DNA from: Spirochaetota bacterium
Lineage (GTDB): Bacteria; Spirochaetota; Brachyspiria; Brachyspirales; JACRPF01
DNA length: 64,000 bases
Assembly (NCBI GenBank): GCA_016214035.1
Contig: JACRPF010000008.1
Span: 124,001 to 188,000, forward strand
Direction of reading: 5' to 3'
Shown: positions 47,657 through 56,073 of the stretch, piece by piece
How positions within the stretch are numbered: position 1 is the stretch's first letter
Layout: each line of letters begins with the position of its first letter
Position numbers and translations under genes: made by a program
The notes under the pieces: generated by a model
The model's input: only the letters and a program-made list of their open reading frames with translations
Databases searched by the model: none
What the model was told of the DNA's origin: nothing

Positions 47657-48604
47657 TTACCGTACGCCTTTTGCCTGAACAATAGTGTCCGCCGGGCTTA
47701 TGGATCGATAGACGATGAAAATAATCCCGATAATGGCCATGGGAAGTGAATATGCCATTCCCGCGGTGAACATGAAGCCGGTGAACTGCTGCAGCGTCGC
47801 CTGCCCCTGGATGAAGTGCATCCCGTTCTGAAAGCCGATGGCCCATTCATTCGGTTCACGCACGAATTCCACCAGAAAGCGGAAGAGGCCGTAGCAGGTG
47901 ATGTACAGCCAGAAGGTTATGCCGCGCTTCACTTTGAGCTTGTAGGCGATGAACAATATCAGGAACAGGAGGAGTCCCTCAAGCGCCGCCTCATACAATT
48001 GCGACGGAAAGCGCGGGTTCGTGTACGGCCTGTCTGCCGGCGCAAGCGACGCCCACCACGCATAGCCGCGCTCATAGATCGGAAACCGCATGCCGAAAAC
48101 GCCCGATGTTTCGCGTCCATAAAGTTCGGCATTGATGAAATTACCCATACGTCCGAAGAAAAGTCCGAACGGCACCGCGATGGCCGCACAATCAGCGATA
48201 TCGTAAAAACGATACCCGAATCGTTTCGCAAACAGCGCCACCGCGATGATGAGACCGATCATGCCGCCGTGATAGGACATGCCGTCAAAGCCGAAATAGA
48301 ACGGGTCAAAATGAAGCCCGATGATCTCCCACGGCGCCGTGATGAACGCAGCCGGATGATAGAAAATGAAAAAACCGAGCCGGGCACCTGCGATGATGCC
48401 GATGACGACATAAAACAGAAAATCGTAGAGCCCGCCCTTCTCTTCCAGCGGTATTTTAAGCGACCCTTTTTTTATGAAATACTTCATCAGGAAATATCCG
48501 ACAACGATGCCGGCAAGATACATGACGCCGTACCACCGGATATTGCCGAGTACAGGCCATGCCGGCGGAAAAACATGCGGTGACAGGAATTCCGGGTACT
48601 TCAT
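47657..48604 (-). CDS. lgt: Prolipoprotein diacylglyceryl transferase
   Basis: Integral inner-membrane enzyme that attaches diacylglycerol to the lipobox cysteine of prolipoproteins. The 315 residues have about seven membrane helices. The signature GRMGNFINAELYGR is intact, as are the early YGVMYLAGIV, YHGGMIGL and the C-terminal RFLVEFVREP blocks. It serves the several lipoproteins in the window and complements LolCD. It stands between an MFS gene (75 bases upstream) and the protease-barrel gene (35 bases downstream). Confidence 0.95.
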   Translation of the reverse strand: MKYPEFLSPHVFPPAWPVLGNIRWYGVMYLAGIVVGYFLMKYFIKKGSLKIPLEEKGGLYDFLFYVVIGIIAGARLGFFIFYHPAAFITAPWEIIGLHFDPFYFGFDGMSYHGGMIGLIIAVALFAKRFGYRFYDIADCAAIAVPFGLFFGRMGNFINAELYGRETSGVFGMRFPIYERGYAWWASLAPADRPYTNPRFPSQLYEAALEGLLLFLILFIAYKLKVKRGITFWLYITCYGLFRFLVEFVREPNEWAIGFQNGMHFIQGQATLQQFTGFMFTAGMAYSLPMAIIGIIFIVYRSISPADTIVQAKGVR

Positions 48605-48679
48605 GAGGCATCCTTTACAGCGGTTTCACGGTACAATGACTAGTATATAGTATCTGGGGCAAAAGGAAAGTGTACGCGC

Positions 48680-49870
48680 TTACGCCGCCGTCCGTTTCGG
48701 CAGCACTATCCTGAACGCCGAAATACAGTACGCGCACGCGATGACAGCCCCGACAGCGAACACATACTGATATCCGAACGTAAGCCAGATAACGCCGCTT
48801 GCGAGTGCGACCGTTATTGAAAAGATATGATCAATGGTGGTGCCCATGGCGAGTGTGGGCGATATATGTTCCGGCATCACGGCGATCTTTTTAAGGTACG
48901 TCGCGCGGGCTATACCGAACGCGAACAGAAGCATGTCGAGCACATAGCACGCAGCGGCGATATAGAACCCGCTGTCGCCGAACAGTATTTTGGCGAAACC
49001 GTACCCGAGACACACTATGATAAGCGTAGCGCCCTCGATGGCGAGAACGGTGCGTTCGCCGAGACGGTCAATCATCCGTCCGAGCAGCGGCTGAAAGATG
49101 ATGCCGATGATGCTGCCGACCGTGAAAAGCACGGCGATGATGGCGGTGGGCTTGTGATAGATGGTGACGAGCACCCACGGCGCGAACGTTATAAATATCT
49201 GTTTGCGCGTACCGAAAAGCATCGTGAGCCAGTAGAAAAGTGAATATTCACGGCGGAGAATGAACCGCATTTTGGCGGGCGGTGCCGCTTTCGGCTGCAT
49301 GAAAAGCATGAGCACGCCGGCACCCACGCATACGATTGCCGCAATGGTGTACACGAGCCGGTAGGTGAAGTGAAGATAGCTGAATCCGACGACGATGAGA
49401 CCGCTTCCGGCAATGGCCGCGATGGTGCGTATGCCGTTCAGCTGACCGAGACGCCTCCCCTCTTTGCCGTCATGCGCGAGCTCCATGCCTATCGAAGACT
49501 GCAGCGGCATGAACAGATGCTGCCCCAGGCTCATGAAAAAGAGCCACACAAGCATGATATTGAACTTCGGCGCCGCATAGGCGATGAGGAGCAGCCCCGC
49601 GGCCTGCAGGAACATCGCCACCGACGCAAGCCTGCGCGACGAGAGAAAAAACAGGAGCGCGGATACGAACACCACGGAGAAACCGGGCAGTTCACGCGGG
49701 AATTCCAGTACGCTGCGCGCCATACCGGACAGGCCGTAGGTCTCGCTGAGAAAATTATTGAACGTCGACTCGATGATATTCGTGATGAAACCCGTCGAGG
49801 CGATGACGGCGGTGAATAACCAGAGATCGCGTGAAACGTGCGGATACCGTGAGCGCAGATAGTTTATCAT
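48680..49870 (-). CDS. MFS transporter
   Basis: A 396-residue protein with about 12 hydrophobic segments. The central motif GRMIDRLGERTVL and EGRRLGQLNGIR loop support the major facilitator call. The ATG at 49870 is preferred to a TTG at 49897. It begins 30 bases after an AraC regulator and is likely co-regulated with it. Substrate unknown; sequence does not resemble the other MFS gene in the window. Confidence 0.75.
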   Translation of the reverse strand: MINYLRSRYPHVSRDLWLFTAVIASTGFITNIIESTFNNFLSETYGLSGMARSVLEFPRELPGFSVVFVSALLFFLSSRRLASVAMFLQAAGLLLIAYAAPKFNIMLVWLFFMSLGQHLFMPLQSSIGMELAHDGKEGRRLGQLNGIRTIAAIAGSGLIVVGFSYLHFTYRLVYTIAAIVCVGAGVLMLFMQPKAAPPAKMRFILRREYSLFYWLTMLFGTRKQIFITFAPWVLVTIYHKPTAIIAVLFTVGSIIGIIFQPLLGRMIDRLGERTVLAIEGATLIIVCLGYGFAKILFGDSGFYIAAACYVLDMLLFAFGIARATYLKKIAVMPEHISPTLAMGTTIDHIFSITVALASGVIWLTFGYQYVFAVGAVIACAYCISAFRIVLPKRTAA

Positions 49871-49900
49871 GCGGGCATTATATGGCCGGCCGTACAATTA

Positions 49901-50704
49901 TCAATCGTTTCGGTTCGCGGCATTGCCGTCAGGCACGGCCGCCGTATATTTTTTCCGGTAGTGCCGCGGGGTAAGACCATGCAGCTGCTTGAAACGCCGG
50001 ATGAAATAGCTTTCCGATGAGAACCCGCAGGCGCGCGATACCGTGCGTATCGTAGTCCTGTCCGTACGCAGCATGTTCTCCGCATGACGGATGCGGTAGT
50101 GTTCGATGAACGACATCGGCGTGAACGATGAGCGCTCCCTGAATGCCAGTTCAAGCGACCGCGCCGTAAGCCCCAGCATCCCGGCAAGTTCAGCGACACC
50201 GAATGACGGGAACCGGAACCGGTTGTCGGCGATATCAGCCGCGCGGAGCATGAGATCACCTTCCTTGGCGGACGGCTTCACACCGGCGCGTTTCTCGCAG
50301 GCGCGGGCCGCGGCTATCATCAGCAATTCGGCGAGCGAACTCATATACCGTTCCGCGTGTATACGAATCTCATTTTTTTCAGCGAGCATCTCGAACATGA
50401 GATCTTTGATGATATTGCTCGGCGCCACAGACGCATGCAGCAGCGCTTGGGAAGTGATATACCGTTCCGGAACCGATGCAAGCCCCGCGTACAGAACCCG
50501 CGCAACGCCTTTACCCGGCGCCTCATGATGAACACAGCGCGGCGGAATGATGAATACCGTATCCGCGGCAAGTGTGCAGCTGTCGCTGCCGGTAACGATT
50601 GCTATGCGCTTATCGAGCACATACCCTATCTCGACATGCGCATGCGCGTGCGTCCGTGTGGCGGTAGCCATGGTGAAAAGTTTTATACCGCGAAGACGGA
50701 TCAT
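49901..50704 (-). CDS. AraC-family transcriptional regulator
   Basis: A 267-residue protein. The N-terminal half is a small cupin-like domain (HAHAHVEIGYVLDKRIAIV with the His-rich loop, then FIIPPRCVHHEAPGKG). The C-terminal half has two helix-turn-helix units (FGVAELAGMLGLTARSLELAFRERSSFTP and TIRTVSRACGFSSESYFIRRFKQLHGLTPRHYRK). The start overlaps the aminotransferase stop by 4 bases. It may regulate the downstream MFS gene. Ligand unknown. Confidence 0.87.
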   Translation of the reverse strand: MIRLRGIKLFTMATATRTHAHAHVEIGYVLDKRIAIVTGSDSCTLAADTVFIIPPRCVHHEAPGKGVARVLYAGLASVPERYITSQALLHASVAPSNIIKDLMFEMLAEKNEIRIHAERYMSSLAELLMIAAARACEKRAGVKPSAKEGDLMLRAADIADNRFRFPSFGVAELAGMLGLTARSLELAFRERSSFTPMSFIEHYRIRHAENMLRTDRTTIRTVSRACGFSSESYFIRRFKQLHGLTPRHYRKKYTAAVPDGNAANRND

Positions 50705-51858
50705 CTGCCGCGAATGACCGTTTTCACCGCATGAATCACGCGTCGCACATCGCCGTTCGTCATCTTCGCGAACAAGGGCAGCGCTATGTTCGTGCGATAA
50801 TGCTTCTGCGCGTTGGGAAAATCGTCCGGTTTGTACTTGAGCAGGTCACGATAGAACGGCTGCGTATGTACGGGTATATAGAGCACCTGTGAGCCCACAC
50901 CGCGGCCGGCAAGACGTTTCATGAATTCCTCTCGATTAATCCCGAGCGCATTAAAATCGACAGCCGCGGCGTAGAGGTGATACGCGCTTTTTGCATAATC
51001 CTTTTCAACAGGAGTGACGAGTTCGGGGACATCGGTGAATGCGTGATTATAGAGCTCTACGATCTCGCGCTTGCGGGCGATGAAGCTGTCGAGGTCTTTG
51101 AGCTGCGACCAGAGCAGCATCGCCTGATAATCGGTGATGCGGTAATTGAACCCGAGCCGGTGCTGTTCATACCACCAGCGGCCTTCATGTTTATCCATAC
51201 GCTCCGGATCGCGGGTAAGCCCGTGCGAGCGCAGTTCTTTGAGGGTATGATACCATTCCTCATTGTTCGTGGTTATCGCCCCGCCCTCGCCTGCGGTCAT
51301 GTTCTTCACCGCGTGAAAAGAAAACACGCACATATCGGAATATTCGCACGCACCGATACGCTTTCCCAGATAGCTCGACCCGATGGCATGCGCGGCATCC
51401 TCAATGATGTACGCCTTCTGTTTTTTGGCGACCGCACGCATCGCTTTCATTTCACACGGATGACCGGCATAATGCACCGGTATAAGCACCTTGGTGCGTT
51501 TAGTGATCTTTTTCGCGACAGCGGCGGCGTCGAGATTATGCGTATCATGCTCAATATCCGCGAACCGCGGCTTCGCTCCGGTGCAGGTCAGCGAATTGAC
51601 CGTTGCCAGGAATGTGTTCGGCGAGGTTATGCCTTCATCGCCCTTTTTCAAGCCGAGCGCCAGATTGGCGATATGCAGTCCCGCCGACGCCGATGAAACG
51701 ACGACCGCGTATTTCACGCCGACATATTCGGCGAGCGCTTTCTCGAAATAGTCGATATGCCAGCCGGTGGTGATAAAATCGTCCTTGAGCGCTTTCACGA
51801 CGATGCGTATGTCTTTCGGACGTATCCACTGGCGGCTGTAGGGAAGTATTTTTTTCAT
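50701..51858 (-). CDS. DegT/DnrJ/EryC1-family aminotransferase, PseC-like
   Basis: PLP-dependent sugar aminotransferase, 385 residues. The N-terminus LPYSRQWIRPKDIRIVVKAL followed by DFITTGWHIDYFEKAL resembles PseC, which makes a UDP-4-amino-sugar on the way to pseudaminic acid. PLP-binding features: SSASAGLHIANLALGL, the Asp in EDAAHA (154) and the Schiff-base Lys185 in SFHAVKNMTAGEGG. The IPVHYAGHPCEM block is also PseC-like. No PseB/F/G/H/I gene is adjacent. Other DegT-type aminotransferases cannot be excluded. A candidate promoter lies at 51865-51893. Confidence 0.78.
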   Translation of the reverse strand: MKKILPYSRQWIRPKDIRIVVKALKDDFITTGWHIDYFEKALAEYVGVKYAVVVSSASAGLHIANLALGLKKGDEGITSPNTFLATVNSLTCTGAKPRFADIEHDTHNLDAAAVAKKITKRTKVLIPVHYAGHPCEMKAMRAVAKKQKAYIIEDAAHAIGSSYLGKRIGACEYSDMCVFSFHAVKNMTAGEGGAITTNNEEWYHTLKELRSHGLTRDPERMDKHEGRWWYEQHRLGFNYRITDYQAMLLWSQLKDLDSFIARKREIVELYNHAFTDVPELVTPVEKDYAKSAYHLYAAAVDFNALGINREEFMKRLAGRGVGSQVLYIPVHTQPFYRDLLKYKPDDFPNAQKHYRTNIALPLFAKMTNGDVRRVIHAVKTVIRGR

Positions 51859-51864
51859 GAACGC

Positions 51865-51893
51865 ATTTTACTTAAGCGCGATTGAAAATGCAA
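51865..51893 (-). promoter_or_regulatory. Candidate promoter of the aminotransferase gene
   Basis: On the minus strand: TTGCAT (51888-51893), 17-base spacer, TAAAAT (51865-51870), only about 7 bases before the ATG at 51858. The match is moderate, and the very short leader lowers confidence. It would imply a nearly leaderless message unless another promoter lies upstream. Confidence 0.25.
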
Positions 51894-51916
51894 GGCGGCC
51901 TTTAAAGCAGATGAAC

Positions 51917-52843
51917 TCACACACGATACTGTTTCCCCTGCCATAATCCCTGTTCTGCACATGCCGCCCGTATCATGGCGAGCACTCCCTGTTTCTCTTT
52001 TTTCCAGCGCGGGGCGATGAGATACTTTTCATGCGAATCACCCATGAGCCGCGCTACGACAACAGGGGGAGGCAGCAGCGCAAGCGCGCGGGCGACTATC
52101 GATGCGTATGATGTTTCGTCGAACAGCGGGAACGGCGATATTCTGTACTGTTCAGCGAGTTTCGTGCCTTCGGTAACCGCGAGATGATGGAATTTCACGC
52201 CGCTGACCGGCAGATGCGAAAGCGCTTCAACACCGGAAAGCATCTCCGTTTCGGTCTCACCCGGCAGTCCGAAAACAACATGGGCCGAAAGTAATATATT
52301 CCCCGCATGATCGATACGGTGCGCCATGCGCGCAAAATCCTCGAACGTATGCCCGCGATTAACGCCGTCCAGTATCCGGTTGTTCGCCGACTGCATGCCC
52401 ATTTCAAGCCAGAGTTCGATATCCCGTCCGCGCACGCTCAGATAATGCAGCGTGGCGTCGTCAAGGCAGTCGGGACGGGTACCGATCATGATGCCGGCGA
52501 TATTGTTTTTCTGCAGGAGCGGTTCTATGAAGCGGCTTATCGGCGCATCGGGCCCCGTATTCGTGCCGAGTTGAAAATAGGCATAGTAACGCGGATAATG
52601 CCCCGGCGCAGTGCCGCGCGTCCATTGTTCATCAACGGAAAGTGTCGGCGCAACGTATGCGGGTGTGAATGAGGCGATATTGCAGTAGGAACAGCCGCCG
52701 CGTGTGCGCTGATGCACGCAGCCGAAACCCGTATCGATGCTGCACTTGCCCGCGGCAGTTCCGAAACGAAGCTTCGTATACTGCGCGAACGAGAAGTAAG
52801 GATTATCCGCCGAGAGCTCCTGACGAACCGAAACGTATGCCAT
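51917..52843 (-). CDS. TIGR01212/YhcC-family radical SAM protein
   Basis: A 308-residue radical S-adenosylmethionine protein. The [4Fe-4S] cysteines lie in GFGCVHQRTRGGCSYCN (Cys42, Cys51, Cys54), the C-x8-C-x2-C spacing of the YhcC group and not the common C-x3-C-x2-C. Other matches are KCSIDTGF, QLGTNTGP, GTRPDCL, ELWLEMGMQSAN and HVVFGLPGETETEM. The reaction of this family is not established. It overlaps the stop of the PQQ-propeller gene by one base (TAATG) and is transcribed with it. Confidence 0.85.
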   Translation of the reverse strand: MAYVSVRQELSADNPYFSFAQYTKLRFGTAAGKCSIDTGFGCVHQRTRGGCSYCNIASFTPAYVAPTLSVDEQWTRGTAPGHYPRYYAYFQLGTNTGPDAPISRFIEPLLQKNNIAGIMIGTRPDCLDDATLHYLSVRGRDIELWLEMGMQSANNRILDGVNRGHTFEDFARMAHRIDHAGNILLSAHVVFGLPGETETEMLSGVEALSHLPVSGVKFHHLAVTEGTKLAEQYRISPFPLFDETSYASIVARALALLPPPVVVARLMGDSHEKYLIAPRWKKEKQGVLAMIRAACAEQGLWQGKQYRV

Positions 52844-54039
52844 TATTCCAGGCTATAACATGCAATCTCAATCTTATTACGTATGTACAGTTTTTTATCG
52901 GCGACTATAGGCGCCGTCCAGCTCTGACCGCCGAGCGGTGCCGGCATACGGCCGATTTCTTTATATGACGTACTGACAGCGGAGGCCATGACAACGTCCC
53001 CCGTCCTTCCGCCCACGGCGATGATAACATCGTCCACGATAATAAAACCGCCTTTTTCAAAGCCGCGGCTTTTCCATTTTGCAGTGCCGCTTGCCGGATC
53101 GATGCAGACAAGATTGTCCGGATCGCTGTTCGCGTAGATGAATCCCTTATACAATATCGGCGAGCTGAAATGAGCCATGGCGCTTTTGTTTTCCCAGAGT
53201 AGTTTCGCTCCGTCATCCGAAACCTTAACCATACCGCATCCGTGATTATATCCGCTGGAGATGAAAACACGATCATCACCAATGGGCAACGGCAGCGCGG
53301 CATTGACGTCGTATTTCGTTTCCCAGGGAACGCGCCAGAGTTCCTGCCCGTTCGCCGCATCAGCACCGATAAGGTTCTTTGCCATAAAAAGGAGATACTG
53401 CCGTTTACCGGCAAGTGTTGTCACCACCGGCGTGGCGTAACTCACCGCGTCGGCGCAATTGCCTTTCCAGAGCGTGGCGCCGGTATTCTTGTCGATAGCA
53501 ACCGGATTCTCACTGCCGCCCGGACACACGATGACCGCATCACCGTCGATGAACGGCGAGAGCGCAAGCAGCCACTGCGGCAGTTTCCCGCCGAATGACT
53601 TTATCACCTTTACCGACCAGAGCAGTTTTCCGCTTTTTGCGTCGAGGCAGTTCAAGAGGCCGGAACGGCTTAAGGTATACAACTTGCCCGCATCGCAGGT
53701 AGGCGTTGAACGTGCATAGCCGTAATTCGCCGAACCCGGATCGGGATATTGATAGCTCCAGAGTTCCTTTCCGGTTGCCGCGTCGAGTGCTTTCACCACA
53801 TCATTCGCATCGTTTCTATCTATTATAAAGACCATGCCGTCGGCCGCGGAAGGTCCCGCGTAACCGTCGTCGCTCATGGACAGTTTCCAGAGCTGTTTCG
53901 GCGGATTCGTATTCCAGTTTTTATTGATGCCCGTCTCCGGTGATATGCCGGTACGGTCGGGACCGAAGAACTGCGGCCAGTCGGCTGCGGAAAGCGAGGC
54001 TGCGATACCAATAATCATACTTACGATGAGTGCACGCAT
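52843..54039 (-). CDS. Exported PQQ-like beta-propeller protein
   Basis: A 398-residue protein with signal peptide (MRALIVSMIIGIAASLSAA) followed at once by DWPQFFGPDRTGIS, the hallmark start of secreted PQQ_2/BamB-like propellers (WPQFRGPxRxG). Several blade motifs follow (LDAATGKELWSYQYP, LDAKSGKLLWSVKV, IDKNTGATLWKG, IDPASGTAKWKSRG). It lacks the residues of a PQQ quinoprotein dehydrogenase as far as can be seen, so it is likely a structural or carbohydrate-associated propeller. It has its own strong promoter and an AGGAGG site. Confidence 0.85.
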   Translation of the reverse strand: MRALIVSMIIGIAASLSAADWPQFFGPDRTGISPETGINKNWNTNPPKQLWKLSMSDDGYAGPSAADGMVFIIDRNDANDVVKALDAATGKELWSYQYPDPGSANYGYARSTPTCDAGKLYTLSRSGLLNCLDAKSGKLLWSVKVIKSFGGKLPQWLLALSPFIDGDAVIVCPGGSENPVAIDKNTGATLWKGNCADAVSYATPVVTTLAGKRQYLLFMAKNLIGADAANGQELWRVPWETKYDVNAALPLPIGDDRVFISSGYNHGCGMVKVSDDGAKLLWENKSAMAHFSSPILYKGFIYANSDPDNLVCIDPASGTAKWKSRGFEKGGFIIVDDVIIAVGGRTGDVVMASAVSTSYKEIGRMPAPLGGQSWTAPIVADKKLYIRNKIEIACYSLE

Positions 54040-54064
54040 GTGATTCCTCCTATGAACGGTTAAA

Positions 54065-54092
54065 AGTATAGCAAAAGAAAAGACATTGTCAA
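54065..54092 (-). promoter_or_regulatory. Promoter of the PQQ-propeller/radical SAM operon
   Basis: On the minus strand: perfect -35 TTGACA (54087-54092), 16-base spacer with a T-run, -10 TATACT (54065-54070). The ATG at 54039 follows after 25 bases with an AGGAGG site between. Confidence 0.7.
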
Positions 54093-54277
54093 ACTATTAA
54101 ATGCATAATCTTTTTTTCCATTCCAGCGGTTGACAATTGCCGCATACGAGAAATCACACTTTATCGGAACACGGATGATATCTTCGAAATGCCGGAGTAG
54201 CATAATTTCCACAAGAGCAGACTCCGTGGCTAGCGGCGGAAATATATTCAACTCTTACTGTACCGATACTTCTCCGC

Positions 54278-54871
54278 CTATGTATTATCAGTCCTTGACT
54301 GTTTTCCAAGATAACCGCCATGGTGCCGCAGCCCATATTCGTGTTTGGTAACACCTTTTATTTCCATAAGTACGATCGCGATCGCATCGCAGATCGCAAG
54401 CATTGCCGCTATGCTTGCAGACGGGGTCAATCCATGCGGACACGGCTCTTTGATGATACCCATATCAAGCACGACATCGCTGTATCTCCTTAATATTGAA
54501 TCGACATGAGAGGTGATTCCGATGATGTTCTTTACCCCCAGATGTTTGGACAGTTCAAGCATCTCAATGACTTCGTTTGATTTCCCGCTTGTTGACAAAG
54601 CTATGATACAGTCTTTTGAATCAATGATACCCAGGTCGCCATGCGCGGACTCGGCGGGATGAAGAAATGCCGCCGGTGTTGCCGTTGAACACAGTGTAGC
54701 CGCCAGTTTCCGCGCTATCAGTCCCGCCTTGCCGATACCTGTCGTTATCACTTTCCCTTTACAGTTTTTTATGATATCGATTGCTTTTGCATACTCATCG
54801 GTAACCGGTATCGCATTGATAGCATCCGCTTCCGCCTGCATGATCTCTTTTACCCTATTTTTTATCTCCAT
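54278..54871 (-). CDS. SIS-domain sugar-phosphate isomerase, KdsD/GutQ-like without CBS domains
   Basis: A 197-residue protein equal to the N-terminal SIS half of arabinose-5-phosphate isomerases. VITTGIGKAGLIARKLAATL, HPAESAHGDLG, STSGKSNEVIEML and KEPCPHGLTPSASIAAMLAICDAIAI are typical of KdsD/KpsF/GutQ. The C-terminal pair of CBS domains (about 130 residues) is absent, as in some short forms. The ATG at 54871 has a AAGGAAA site; a longer frame to 54898 is less likely. The isomerase makes the Kdo precursor or a relative, but the substrate is not certain. Confidence 0.82.
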   Translation of the reverse strand: MEIKNRVKEIMQAEADAINAIPVTDEYAKAIDIIKNCKGKVITTGIGKAGLIARKLAATLCSTATPAAFLHPAESAHGDLGIIDSKDCIIALSTSGKSNEVIEMLELSKHLGVKNIIGITSHVDSILRRYSDVVLDMGIIKEPCPHGLTPSASIAAMLAICDAIAIVLMEIKGVTKHEYGLRHHGGYLGKQSRTDNT

Positions 54872-55027
54872 ACGATTTCCTTCCGCATCCGATGACAATT
54901 ATACGAATGCGTCTTTACTTTTTCCGGCAGATAACCCATTCTATCACCGCATGCGCTTTTTTCAACAAAAGCAATGCGTCGCGGTGGACGCGCAGACGGA
55001 CATGCGAATGACGTTCGCACAAATAAC

Positions 55028-55058
55028 TTCACTAAAATCCCTGAATACGGTTAGTGAA
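55028..55058. repeat. Inverted repeat upstream of the unknown lipoprotein gene
   Basis: Arms TTCACTAA (55028-55035) and TTAGTGAA (55051-55058), 15 bases apart, end 24 bases before the ATG at 55083. It could be an operator or a leader hairpin. No clear promoter was recognised for this gene. Confidence 0.4.
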
Positions 55059-55082
55059 ACGATATCACACGGAGTCCGCCCC

Positions 55083-56072
55083 ATGAAACAGCGTATTGTT
55101 CTCGCCGCGGCATTTATTGCGGCACTGGGAATATCATGCAATGTATTCCAGCCGCCGATTGCGCCGTACACCTACACCGGCATGCCGCCGTTCCACTTCA
55201 ACGCGACGAATTTCTGGTATCAGAAGATCGCGACGAACGCGGCGATAGACACGAACTCGCCGGCCATGGTCTCGAACATCGTCCAAAACCGGCCGGCGTA
55301 TTCACCGTGGGGCGTTCCGCACACGGCCATCTGCTATGCGGACGCGAACACGCGCCGCTACAACGTTCCGGTGAACGCGGTATATCCTCCGCACACCGGA
55401 ATTCGCAGCGTGCCCATCCCGGAACATATGCTTCCTGAAAAGATCTCCGACAGCCACGTGGCCATCGTCGATACGAACGGCGGTTTCTCGTATGAGTTCT
55501 GGAATATGCGCGTACTCAACGGCCGCTGGGTCTCCGGGAATGCCGCCATATTCAGCCTTGCCGGCAACGGCGTGAACCAGTTCATCAGCGCGCGCGCGTC
55601 GGGCTTTTCGCTGCTTGCGGGACTTATCTGGCCGCAGGAGATACTTTCCACGAACATACAACACGCGCTTGTCATTTCATGGCAGAACACCCGCAAAGGC
55701 GGAGCGGTAGCCCCCGCCACCTACTCGGACGGATGGCGCGACGAACCCGGCGCCATTCCAATGGGCGCGCTCATACAGCTTGATCCCGCATTCGATATAA
55801 CCACCATCTCAAACGCCGACAAGTATCAGCTCGCGATATTCAGGGCGCTTCAGGAATACGGCGGCTATATCTGCGACACCGGCGGTTTCAGCTTCTATCT
55901 CGTCAGCCTGCAGAGCTACGCGGAAAATCCCTACTCAGTGATACCGAGCTACAGTCTTGAGAACAACAGCATAGACCTCTCCATCCTTCCGTTAGAACGG
56001 CTCCGCGTGATCCAGATGGGACCCGAACGCGAGAAGACGAACGGCTATGCTTTTCCGGAGATGTATTACTGA
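55083..56072 (+). CDS. Putative lipoprotein of unknown function, 329 residues
   Basis: The N-terminus MKQRIVLAAAFIAALGISC is a lipoprotein signal with lipobox LGISC, permissive in the spirochaete manner; Cys19 would be lipidated. The mature part has a Pro/Tyr/Trp-rich start (FNATNFWYQKI, NRPAYSPWG) and a conserved-looking middle: FSLLAGLIWPQEI, HALVISWQNTR, GAIPMGALIQLDPAFD, then ALQEYGGYICDTGGFSFYL. Similar blocks occur in secreted proteins of actinobacteria and myxobacteria of unknown function, from memory. The start at 55083 has a GGAG site; the longer frame to 54729 lies antisense to the SIS gene. Its stop is one base before the next ATG. Confidence 0.7.
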   Translation: MKQRIVLAAAFIAALGISCNVFQPPIAPYTYTGMPPFHFNATNFWYQKIATNAAIDTNSPAMVSNIVQNRPAYSPWGVPHTAICYADANTRRYNVPVNAVYPPHTGIRSVPIPEHMLPEKISDSHVAIVDTNGGFSYEFWNMRVLNGRWVSGNAAIFSLAGNGVNQFISARASGFSLLAGLIWPQEILSTNIQHALVISWQNTRKGGAVAPATYSDGWRDEPGAIPMGALIQLDPAFDITTISNADKYQLAIFRALQEYGGYICDTGGFSFYLVSLQSYAENPYSVIPSYSLENNSIDLSILPLERLRVIQMGPEREKTNGYAFPEMYY

Positions 56073-56073
56073 T

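Noticed and set aside
47816-48583. 255-residue plus-strand frame opposite lgt
   Set aside because: Very charged, no family features, entirely antisense to a certain Lgt gene.
50977-51696. 239-residue plus-strand frame opposite the aminotransferase
   Set aside because: Shadow frame; the minus-strand gene has clear PLP motifs.
54729-55082. Upstream extension of the lipoprotein gene
   Set aside because: The extension runs antisense over the SIS gene and would hide a clear lipoprotein signal that starts at 55083.
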